NCBI GenBank assembly: GCA_001051155.2
Contig: JYIP02000002.1
Coordinates: 7,583 to 71,582 of the forward strand
From: Chrysoporthe austroafricana
Lineage: Eukaryota; Ascomycota; Sordariomycetes; Diaporthales; Cryphonectriaceae
Length of the DNA stretch: 64,000 nt
Direction: 5' to 3'
Both the position numbers and the translations under genes were made by a program. The notes under the pieces were generated by a model, which saw only the letters and a list, made by a program, of their open reading frames with translations, was not told the origin of the DNA and ran no database searches. This document shows positions 11,979 through 22,443 of this stretch, piece by piece. How positions within the stretch are numbered: position 1 is the stretch's first letter; each line of letters begins with the position of its first letter.

Positions 11979-13969
11979 ATAAATAATTAATTTATTTATC
12001 TTTTTGAAATTTGTATTTACCGTTTTAAAATAAAATACCTTAAAAGAGTTCTTATAATATAAGCTTATAAATAAAATATTTAATTTTCATATATTTAATT
12101 ATCTAATTATTGCATTTCTAATAAAATTATCTCGCGTATTGAATGCTTAACTCTTTTAATTCTTTTTCAAATATAAAGATTAATAAATTATCTGGCTGCT
12201 TATTTTATAATTCCGTTTTTTCCAGTATAATATTAAGTATTAATGCTTTTATATTTGAAATGCCGAATTCTTTTTCTATTATTATCTCTTATTATCTTTT
12301 AAAATAATAATTTAAAAAGAACTTTCTTAAATCTATTTTCTTAGCATTTAATAAGTTGCTTTAATAATCTAAATTATTATTATTTATAGCCGTATTATAT
12401 AAAAAGCTTTTCTTTTTTATAACGAATTATTTTTATTTTTTAAATTTATATAAAAACTATTTTAAACTTTTTTTTTCTGAAAAGTATAATAAATAATAAT
12501 TTTAATAATAAGCTATTTAGCTTATATTACCGTAATTAAAGTTTGCTATTTATTCTAATAAAATATTTTTATTTAGCTAATTGAATTTTTATTGCTAAGC
12601 AATATTAATTTATTTCTTTAAAACTAGTTTTTATTTTCGTTTCTTCCTTTTTAATAGCAATTACAAGCAATATAGCCTTTCTTATTACAATTATAATAAG
12701 TAATTCTCTTATATTATTCGTATATAAAAGTATTTAGCTTTATAAGTCCAATATATATTATATTTAAATAAGCTATATTATTTCGGTTCTTTTATTAAAA
12801 CTTACGCTTTTTAAAGTTTAATTAATACCGAAAAGAATTTTTATAATTCTTTTGCTGCTATTGCTATCGTTTATAAAATTGGTTATCGATACAAATTGTT
12901 TTATTAATAAATTCGCTAAATTTTTCGAATCGGTTTTCTTTATAGAATTCGTTTTTAATTTCTTTTTTAAATCCCGTATAATAAGCATTTATAAGAAATT
13001 TATCCTTATAATTAAAATAAGCAATAATTTGTTAAAATTTAGCCGTATAATTTGCAATTAAGCTAGTTTATCGGAATATTTCCAATTATTGTATTGCAAT
13101 ACGTTATTTGTCCGGATTTCCGAAAGTTTTAATAAAAGCTATTTTGAAATTGGAATAATATTAAAAGACGCGCTTAGTTTTCTCGGAACGAAAATTCTTG
13201 CTATTATCCAAATAATTGCGAAAAGTCAGTTCTTATTATTGGAAAGCGATTTTTTTAAAGCAATTTCTTGCAAAATCGATTTTATTATAAATAGTTCTGA
13301 ATTATATGCTATAATATTTAAAATAAGCTTTAAGCTGGATTAAAAAAGCTTAAAAGTTTCTGCAAATACTTTTATAAAGCCCGGGCTTATTAAGCTTAAA
13401 AGCCTTAATTTGCTAAAAAGCATTGAAACGGAAAATTTCATTCTTAATTTCTTTAAGCTACTATATTATAAACTTACGTATAAGCCCAAAGCATTAAGGT
13501 TTAAGATTAAGAAAGAACTTATAAAAATAAGGTTATATTAATTAAAGTTAGAGTTAAGAAAGTAAAAGCTTATTGGATTATCAAATAAATTAATAAGCCT
13601 GGCTTATTAAATTATTAAATAAGCCGGTAATCTTTAAACTGAAAAGCTAAATATATAAAGATAAAATGCTTATTAAGTAAATTAAAATAGCTTTTCAATT
13701 ATTAATCTAAATATCAATCGGACTTTATTATTAATAGCCGCTTAAAGCTTATAAATATTGCAATACTTATTAAACGTATTTCAGTATTCCAATACCGGTA
13801 TTTAATACCGCTTTTGCTAGTATAAACCTTTTAACCTTATAGCTATTCCAAAAATTATTATAGCATTTATAATATTTTAATAACTTTTATTCAAAAACGG
13901 TTTAATATATATTATTTGTTATAAACGCTGCAGTAATCCTAAAATAACTGTAGAGTTAAAGGGTTTATA
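11979..13969 (-). mobile_element. Ty3/Gypsy fragment D: gag plus 5' LTR stub
   Basis: Colinear with the 5' (gag) parts of elements A (19,260-20,914), C (52,830-54,483) and B (58,480-60,130). Read on the minus strand, the gag zinc-knuckle region near 12,680-12,720 gives YYNCNKKGYIA, a CCHC box with Cys and His changed to Tyr. At 13,917-13,969 there are 53 bases of an LTR start (TGTTATAAACGCTGCAG), cut off by the LTR of element A. Polymerase and the rest of the LTR are absent. Confidence 0.7.
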
Positions 13970-14405
13970 TATTATAAACGCTGCAATAATCCTAAAATAA
14001 CTGTAAAGTCGAAAGGTTTATATTAATAAGAGCAATATTAAATATAGCTTTGAATATCGGAATAGTTTATTAAATATTGCAATATTTATAAGCCTTAAGC
14101 GGCTATTAATAATAAAGTCCGATTAATACTTAAATTGATAACTGAAAAGCTATTGTTATTTATTTAATAAATGTTAAGTTCTTATATATTTAGCTCTTTA
14201 ATATGGATTTGCTAAATTTGAAATAAATCTTTAAATCCGGATTTATAGCTTTGGAATAAATCTGCAAATCTTCCTTCTTTTATAACCCTAACCCTAGAAT
14301 TATATAATCTTTTCCTAATTATTTTTAGTCCGGATTATATTAATTTCCCGTATCCCGCTATTAAGCTATTTTATTTATAACTTGCATATTAAATAAATTA
14401 TAATA
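13970..14405 (-). repeat. 3' LTR of element A
   Basis: 436 bp, pairing with 20,915-21,350. It carries a telomere-like CCCTAACCCT word (14,286-14,295) just before TATATAA. The base just right of the LTR begins a TTATTTCTTTCTTATTAG stretch, which is a purine-rich tract on the minus strand and marks this as the 3' end of a minus-strand element. Confidence 0.85.
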
Positions 14406-14762
14406 TTATTTCTTTCTTATTAGTTATTATCCTTAACGATTTTCTATAAGTAATCTTTATTCGTTCTATTACGTATTTATACTTTCTTAATTGAAATATC
14501 GAATAGAATTTTAAAGCTAAAATTTTCTAACTTTCGCTTTAATAAGAATAAATAGCATAAATCTTTAATTTTCCGGATTATTTATTATACCGTTATTATA
14601 CATTTTTATTCTTATTGCAATCGTTTTAGTTTCGAATTATATACGATTTCTGAAAAAGATTTGTTTCGTTACTTTAAGTATATTTAGTATAATTAATCGA
14701 GCTATAATATCTTGGAACCGACTAATGCTACGGAACTTTTTTTCGTATTTAACCAGTTTTAG

Positions 14763-15107
14763 AAACTAGAAGATAAAATCGAAAGTTTGGAAAATAAGCT
14801 AATAAGGTTGCGAAAATAGAAACGAATATAGCGCGAGCGAATAGCTTGGGCTTTTCGTTATAATTTATCTAACCTTAAGGATTTGGAAAAGTTAGAGAAA
14901 AAGGAAGCCGAAAAAGAGCGTTGCAAAGCTAAGATTGAGCGTTATATTATAAATACTTTTATTCTGGAAAATCTTCTTCCTGAGAGTTTTGATTTTGAAA
15001 TTGCTTTATAGCAATTTAATTCCGAGATTGATTAGTCCGTTATCGTTTCAAAAATTAAGCCCGAAAATGCGGTCGGTCTTTCTAATATTAACTACTTTTC
15101 TAATTAA
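14763..15107 (+). pseudogene. Antisense coiled-coil ORF of element A (with stops)
   Basis: The plus-strand frame reads as a Glu/Lys/Arg-rich coiled coil (starting KLEDKIESLENK), then an acidic C-terminal part with PESFDFE and FNSEID words, ending at TAA 15,105-15,107. Internal TAG/TGA codons sit where Gln or Trp is likely. The same protein is recognisable in element B (about 46,480-46,850) and element C (47,928-48,554), always between integrase and 3' LTR and opposite to gag-pol. Function unknown; resembles short coiled-coil hypothetical proteins common in fungal genomes. Confidence 0.65.
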
Positions 15108-15879
15108 CTAATAGGTTTTCTTAGCTAATCGTTCCTTTATTTTAATACCGAATGCTAATTAATAATAGCATTTTACCGGGAAAGTTCCCGTATCCTAATA
15201 GCTGCTTTCTTCCAATAAACCTGAAATGCTTATTTCGTATTAGCTAGATTTTCGATTAATTCCTAATTATTTTCGCTTAAATAGTATCCTTTCTATTTGA
15301 TTAAATATTCTCTATAATTTATTAATTTTCGATATTTAAGGATTCGTTCGATTTCGTATTCTGGTTTATTACTTTCGATTTATATTATATTATCTGTTTC
15401 GGCTATTTTGAATACCGGTTCGAAAAATAAAATATGGAATATCGGGTAAATTCTTATTTTATAAGGTAATGCGAGTTCGAAATTAATATCCGAAACTTTC
15501 TTTAAGATTTTGAATAGGCCGAGTTTCTTATAATTTAAAGAATAAAAGGGTTTTATCGTTTTGATATGCTTTTTTTATCGTATAAAGTAGATTTTATTTC
15601 CTTTTTATAGAATTAGTTTTTCGATTTTTCTGGAATTAGCATATTTCGTTATTCTCTTCTGTATAAACTTTAATTCTTCCCGAAATTCTTCTTGAACTTT
15701 CTTAATTCTTTTAGTTCGTTTTTCTGCTATTTTTGCATTTGCTCTTAATAGTTTGTCGTAATAAGCTATCGAGTTATAGCTATAAAGTGCGTAAAATAAT
15801 AATTTCTTTATCGTACTTATATTTACGCTATTATATATAAATTATATTAATAATAGCAAGTCGATTTAATTATCTTATT

Positions 15880-18800
15880 TGTAATTTATATAATGCCGTA
15901 AATATTATTTAATAATCTGGTTTATTCGTTTTATTTATCTATCTATTTGTAAATAAAATATTATAAATATTTTCTATTATATTCCGAATAGCTTTATAAA
16001 TAAAATCCAAAAATTAAATATAAATTTCTTATTTCTATCGGAAATAATTTCTTTAAACATGCTATAATTGGTTATAATTGTTCTCAAGAACATATATACG
16101 AAATCTTCTGCCGTACTGCTTTTTTTATAAAGAAGAAAGTAAGCATACTTGCTTAATTTGCAAACTATTATTAAAATACTATTATATTATATTTTAATTA
16201 AGGGTTTTCGTAAGAAAGGTAGCTTAATAATAAAACTTAATTAATAAATTGCTAAACCGCTTCTAGAATAGAAAATAATTAAAGCAGTTTATATGGCTTA
16301 TAATATTCGATCTTATTTTTCTTATAGCTATTGCATTCTTGTAAGATTTTCTTAATCTTTTTCCTTAATCCTAAAAAGTTCTAATATTTCTTGATTTTTT
16401 TATATATAGCTTTAATTCTTTAATAGCCGTATATTAATACGCTATATATCGCTCTGATATATTCGTTTTATTTTTTAAGGATTATATTTTTTAGTTTCTT
16501 TTTATTATTATTAATTTTAATAATTATATCAAATTCTCTAGCTTTATTTGCAAAATTATTATTCTTATCTTGCCAAAAGATATTTTGGAATTCTTTTAGC
16601 TTTATATTTTAATAATCCGATCGTTTGCTAAGTATATTTGCTTTATTATTTTCGGATTCTTTGCAATAAACAATTTTCAGATCGAATTGCAAGAGAAATT
16701 CTGCTTATTTAATTTATCGTTTATTCAAAACTTTCGTAATTATAAATATTATTAGGTTTTTGTAATCCGAATGCATTATAATTTAGTATTTAATTCCGAT
16801 TAAATATTATTATTATTCTTCGAATGCTTTAATAATTGCTATTAATTTCTTATCTAGAATATTATAATTGAATTCTAAGCTATTTAATTTTTTTAAGAAA
16901 TTATTTATAATCTTAAGATATTTTTAATTATCTCGTTAGCTTAATTGCTTGCCGAATATATAGTTTAATATATCGGTTTCGATTTCAAAAAGTTTTTCTG
17001 GGTTTGCTTTGCAAAAAATTGGTTTTAATATAATTCGTTCTTTAATCTTATTAAATGCTTTCTATATTTTAGAAATTTATTCGAATTTTCGGTCTTTTTT
17101 CGTAAAATTTATAAAAGGGTATATAATCTTGCTATAATTTCGGATAAATTATTAATAAAAGTTAGCATATCCGAAAAATGCTTTAATATCCTTAATATTT
17201 TCTAGCTTAAGCTATTTTCGTACTGCTTTAATTTTATTTTCTTATATATTAATTTATCTTAATTCGATAATATATCCGAAATAATTAATTTTCTATTAAT
17301 AGAAATAGCATTTGCTAAATTCAATTAAGAGCTTATTATTTTATAGTATTTGGAATATTTTATATATATATTGCTTGTATAATTTAAGATTTTTGGAAAA
17401 GATAAAGATATTATTAAAATAAATAATAATAATAATATTCAAGAATTCGCGAAAAATATAATTAATTATCTTTTAGAAAAATATTAATGCGTTTATAAGT
17501 CCGAAAGGCATAATTATATACTCGTAATATCCGTATTGTATTCTAAAAGCCGTTTTCCAGATATTATCTTTTTTGATTCGGATATAATAATATCTTTTTT
17601 TAAAGTTAAGCATTATAAACTATTTTGCTCTTATTAGCCAATTTCTTATTTCGTTTGTCAAAAATAGTAAGTACCGGTTCTTAATTATAATATCGTTAAG
17701 TTATCGGTAATTTATATAAAATCGTAATTTTCCGTTCTTTTTTCGTACGAATAGAATTAAATATTTTATAAGTAATTGCAATAATCGTATATAGCTTCTT
17801 TTTAGGTTTTTATCGATATATTCTTTAAATGTTTCGAGCTTTGCTTTATCGAATCTGTAAATCTTGAAAAACTTTAGCTTAATTCCTTCTTTTAATAGAA
17901 TCTTATAGTTATAAAGGCCGTACTTTAATAAGCCAGTATCGAATTTCTTTTGCTATAATTTCTTGAACTTATAATATTCTTATAATATATTTTTGAGTTT
18001 TAATAGCAATCCTTTTTCGTTTTCGGCAATTTGGAAGAATAAAAAGTACTATTAAGCATATTTTTCTTCTCTCGTTTCTTATTTCTGTTTATATTTCCTG
18101 ATTTCTAATAGCTTTGAATATTTGTCGTTTATTAAGCTAAATCTTCTTTCGTAATCTTTTCGTATTAAAAGCTAAATTTCTTTATAATTCTATAGCTTAT
18201 ATTTTTTCGTAATATTTTATGCTATATTAATTTTCCGTTAATTGCTAATTGCTTGAATTTTTAGTTCGTCTTTAATTTATACTTATAAATTCGAAATATT
18301 TATAACTTTTCCTTTTATTCTAGCAAATCTTTTTGCTTTAAGGATATATTTGAGCTTATTTAAGCGCATATTCCTGATATTATTTTCAGTAATTAAGTCT
18401 TTTTTTTTCCGTTAATTATAATCTTTCTAATAAGTATAGCCTATTCTTATAAAATCTAGCTAATAGTTTAATCGATATAAAGGTTATATTTCTTGAGTTA
18501 AAGTATTCTTAAAATTAATTTATATTATATTATATTTATAATATCGAAAATAGTTTCCGTTATAAAGCTTTAAATCGAAATAAGTAAATAATTAGTTTCT
18601 ATATTAATTATATTAAAGTTATATATAACCGCTTTTTTTTTATAATATTAAGTTTATAAAAATCTTTTTTCTATATTTAAAGAATTTATTCCCTATTAAC
18701 GATTTCTAGCAAGATAAAATTTCTTTATATGCCGCTATTTAATAATACGCCGTATTATTGCTTATTTATATATATATTTAGTATAATATATTTTTCGTTT

Positions 18801-18960
18801 CTTTTAGTAATAGCGTATAGAGATTTTATAATCCTAATCGGCTATTATCCTATTACAAGCAATCTTTCTTTTTTGGGATATTTTGGGCTTATTTTGCTGC
18901 TTGCTTTGCCAATCTTCTTGTTTGGCTTTAAGTATATTGTTTTGCCTTTTCGGCTTTTTG
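15880..18960 (-). pseudogene. pol relic of element A (RT, RNase H, integrase)
   Basis: Colinear with the pol relics of elements B and C. The RT palm motif reads FLNIIIIIYFNNIFIFSK on the minus strand around 17,380-17,450; the usual Tyr-x-Asp-Asp is now YFNN, both aspartates changed to Asn by G-to-A. The integrase core lies at about 15,880-16,210 by alignment with the clearer copies at 49,538-49,753 and 55,195-55,380. Stops throughout; not functional. Confidence 0.75.
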
Positions 18961-19259
18961 CAATTAATGCTATCCTTTAGCTTTATTTTGCATATAGATT
19001 GAATAGGCTATAATATAGCATTATTCCCATATTATTTTTCTTTGAATGTATTTCTATAAATAATTATCGGGTAATCTTATATAAGCATTATTATTCTCGA
19101 TATATAAAACTTTCCTATATCTTTTTCGGGATTCGATAATAAGTTGAATTAATTAGTCTTATTTCCTAATTAGAAACTAATTATATTTAACTTTCACGCT
19201 AAAATATATTTAATAGTTATAATATATATAATATATCCAAGCAAGTTTATAATAATAAG

Positions 19260-20914
19260 AGTATAAGTAATTAATCTATTTATTTTCCTAAAATTTGCAT
19301 CCGCTATTTTAAAACAAGATGCTTTAGAAAAGTTCTTATAATATAAGCTTATAAATAAAATGCTTAACCTTTATATACTTGGTTATCCAGTTATTATATT
19401 TCTAATATAGCTATTTTGTATTTAGAATGCTTATTTTCTTTAATTCTTTTTCGAATATAAAAGTTAGTAAGTTATCCGGCTATTAGTCTTGCAATATTAT
19501 TTCTTCGAATATAGCATTGAATATTTATATTATTGCATTTGGAATACCGAATTCTTTTTCTATTATTGCTTCCCATTATTTGTTTTAATAATATTCTAGA
19601 AAAAATCTCTTTAAATTTAAATTCCGGGTATTTATTAAGTTATTTAAATAATCCGAATCGCTGCTATTTATAGCCGTATTATAAAATAAGCCTTTTCTTT
19701 CTATAGCGAGTTATTTTTGTCTTTTAAGTTTATATAGAAATTATTCTAAACCTTCTTTCGTTAAGAAATACAATAAGCAATAATCTTAATAGCAGGCTAT
19801 CTAGCTTATGCTGCTATAATTAAAATTTATTACTTGCTTTAATAAGATATTATTATTTAGCTAACTAAGTTTCTATCGTTAAGCAATATTAATTTATTTT
19901 TCTAAGATTAGCTTTTATTTTCGCTTTCTTTTTTTCTAATAATAATTACGGGCGATATATCCCTTTTTGCTATAATTATAATAAGTAATTCCTTTATATT
20001 ATTCCCGTATAAAAATATTTAATTTTATAAGTCCGGTATGCATAATGCCCGAATAGGCTATATTATTTTGGCTTTTTTATTAAAATTTGCGCTTTTTAGA
20101 ATTAAGCTAATATTTCGGGATATAGCTATAGTTTTTCTATCGTTATTAGCGCTATTTATAGAATCGATTATTAATACGGACTGCTTTATTAATAAATTCG
20201 CTAAATTTTTCAAATCGGTCTTCCTTATAAAATTCGTCTTTAATTTCTTCTTTAAATCCCGCATAATAAGTATCTATAAGGGGTTTATTTTCGTAATTGA
20301 AATAAGCGATAATCTATCGGAATTTAGCTGTATAGTTTGCAGCTAAACCGGTCTATCGCAATACCTCTAGCTGCTATACTGCAATATATCGTTTATCCGG
20401 GTTTCCGAAAGTTTTCGTAAGAGCCGATTCGAAATTAGTATAATGTTAAAAAATACGCTTAGTATTTTCGGAACGGAAATCCTTGCTATTATCCAAATAA
20501 TCGCAAAAGATTAGCTCTTATTACTAAAAAGCTATCCTTTCAAAACGACTTCCCGCGAAATCGATTTTGTTATAAATAATTCTAAACTGAATTCCGTAAT
20601 GCTTGAAATAAGCTTTGAATTATATTAAAAAGGCCTGAAAGTCTTTTCGAATATCTTTATAAGGCCTAGGCTTATTAAGCTTAAAAGCTTTAGCCTGCTG
20701 AAAGGCATTAAAGCGAATAATTTCATTCTTAACTTTTTCAAATTGTTAGTATAAAGCTATATTCTATTATTGGAATTGCTTATTAGTAAAGGCGGTCGGG
20801 GCTTTTTCCTAAAAGCCTTAATTATTAGAAAAAGATAAAGTCTGAAACGCTATTATATTCCGATATTGCTTAAAGGGGATATATTAAACTATTCTTAAAT
20901 AAGAATTATCAAAA
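19260..20914 (-). pseudogene. gag relic of element A
   Basis: Minus-strand capsid-like region followed by a single zinc knuckle at 19,940-19,990 that now reads YYNYSKKGYIA. All cysteines of the CCHC box have become tyrosine (TGT/TGC to TAT/TAC), typical of RIP on this strand. The 20,058-20,264 minus frame is a short open piece of it. Sits directly inside the 5' LTR. Confidence 0.7.
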
Positions 20915-21350
20915 TATTATAAATGCTATAATAATCCTAAAATAATTGTAAAATCGAAAAATTTATACTAATAAGAGCAATATTAAATATAGCCTTGAAT
21001 ATCGGAATAGTTTACTGAATATTGCAATATTTATAAGCTTTAAGCGGCTATTAATAATAAAATCCGATTAATACTTAAATTGATAATTGAAAAGCTATTG
21101 CTATTTATCTAGTAGATATCGGGTCTTTATATATCCAGCTTTTCAGTATAGATTTGCTGGATCTGGAATAGATTCCCAGATCCGGATCTATAGCTCTGGA
21201 ATAAATTTGCAAATCCTCCTTCCTTTACAACCCTAACCCTAGAATTATATAATCCTTTCCTAATCATTCTTGGTCCGGGTTATGCCAGTTTCCCGTATCC
21301 CGCTATTAGGCTGTTTTACTCGTAACCTGCATATTGGATGGGTTATAACA
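20915..21350 (-). repeat. 5' LTR of element A
   Basis: 436 bp, ending in an unmutated TTATAACA at 21,343-21,350, the edge of the gene island. It keeps CCCTAACCCT at 21,231-21,240. Clearly less mutated than the left LTR in its island-proximal half. Confidence 0.85.
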
Positions 21351-21610
21351 GCAAAGAATCTGAGTTCTGAATGATTGGGTGGAAGGCCTAGGCTTTCTTG
21401 AATGCGAATCTATTTAACTAGTTTTGCTTCTTGGCTTATAGAAAGCCTCTAACTATTTTCGTAGGCTATTTTATGCGATATCGCTCTTGCTAAACGGTCC
21501 TGCAGAATAGTCCTTGGAATCCCCTATTCAAAGGAAGCCTTTTTCTGAGATAAGCCATTTCTGATAGCCTCAATAGCCTGGGATAGCTCAAATTCAGTAT
21601 AAGGCTTCAT
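21351..21610 (-). pseudogene. pogo/Fot1-type transposase, N-terminal relic
   Basis: Read on the minus strand from ATG 21,610, the frame has a psq-type helix-turn-helix (YTEFELSQAIEAI, then SQKKASFE*GIPRTILQDRL) and the start of a CENP-B-like second HTH (LGLPPNHSELR). This is the N-terminal layout of pogo/Fot1 (DDE1) transposases, which cut and paste DNA at TA targets. In-frame TAG codons fall at three places, consistent with TGG or CAG converted by C:G-to-T:A changes. The gene is cut off exactly at the end of LTR A, so the catalytic domain is missing. Confidence 0.75.
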
Positions 21611-21718
21611 AGTAGTCGTATCAAACGTCAGTGAAAAGATGAAGTTATTTGAATAAAAATTGGTAGAGAAAAAGTGAAGGAAAGAGAGGTGGTTAAAGAG
21701 GCGGTGTGGCTGGCCAAG

Positions 21719-21755
21719 GGTGCCGGAAAGGGGGGGGTGCCGGAAAGTACCCCCT
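21719..21755. repeat. Duplicated GGTGCCGGAAAG, likely pogo TIR
   Basis: GGTGCCGGAAAG occurs at 21,719-21,730 and 21,737-21,748, separated by G-run bases, followed by GTACCCCCTG. Its position ~110-160 bp upstream of the transposase start suits the terminal inverted repeat of that element. The opposite TIR is lost, so this cannot be proved here. Confidence 0.45.
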
Positions 21756-22325
21756 GCGACTTATTTGATAAAGACGGGCAAGCGCTATAATCTCATGGCT
21801 GGGATTTGCTTCGGAGGAAACAACTGTTAGACGTATGCTACGGGTTTATACAATGCAATCAAGGAGTAAGCCAAGGGAATAGACCAGGAGGACTTGGCTA
21901 GGACGGCGACAATTTGTGAAATTACAGCTTTTACATTGGTTTTTGGGATATTAAATATTGGAAATGCCCTGCGGCCGGTTCCGGGGGGTTAGTTAGCAGT
22001 TGAGATAGAAATGAAGTTTAGAGATTAACGATAATACAACCACGCTCTTTAATATGCCTGCTACATGATTGAAAAGTACTTACAAGTAGCTATTTCTGAG
22101 ATATACCGTCTTATATAAAGGATTGTATTAACGAATTCTTGTTTAAATACGCTATTAGCGAAACGCACACTTTCGCTTTATTATACTAAGTACTCGCAAG
22201 CTTCTCAATTAGTTAAGCGAATGAGTGCCGTATCGATTATATTAGAAATAGAAGTTATTATATATGCAAAGCTGCAATTGAAAGGAATTAATAGTGCGCC
22301 TTGACAAGACGCATTTTTGCAGTAC
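21756..22325. other. Intergenic, nothing recognised
   Basis: Moderate GC, no frame of useful length, no repeat or RNA signal seen. Confidence 0.5.
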
Positions 22326-22443
22326 CTAACCGCGAGAGCTTAACACACTGCTCTCGACATCTGCGCGGAAGTCATCAATATGTTCCGCTAGGTAGAGCGG
22401 CTCGCCCCCAGGAGTCGAGATTTTGATGACGTCTCTCGGCTTT

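Larger units (their letters stand above)
13970..21350 (-). mobile_element. Ty3/Gypsy LTR retrotransposon A (RIP-inactivated)
   Basis: Bounded by LTRs 13,970-14,405 and 20,915-21,350, both 436 bp, with TATTATAA / TTATAAYA ends (ancestrally TGTTATAA...TTATAACA). Minus-strand order from the right: gag with zinc knuckle (19,940-19,990, all Cys now Tyr), reverse transcriptase (catalytic box at 17,410-17,421 now YFNN), integrase (about 15,880-16,210), then an antisense ORF and a polypurine tract beside the left (3') LTR. All frames contain many stops. No target-site duplication is visible: TTATA on the left, GCAAA on the right. The left flank is the LTR stub of element D, the right flank a pogo transposase relic. 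Confidence 0.85.

Noticed and set aside
14286..14295. CCCTAACCCT as a true telomere or interstitial telomere
   Set aside because: Only about two units and always at the same position within LTRs, so it is part of the LTR.
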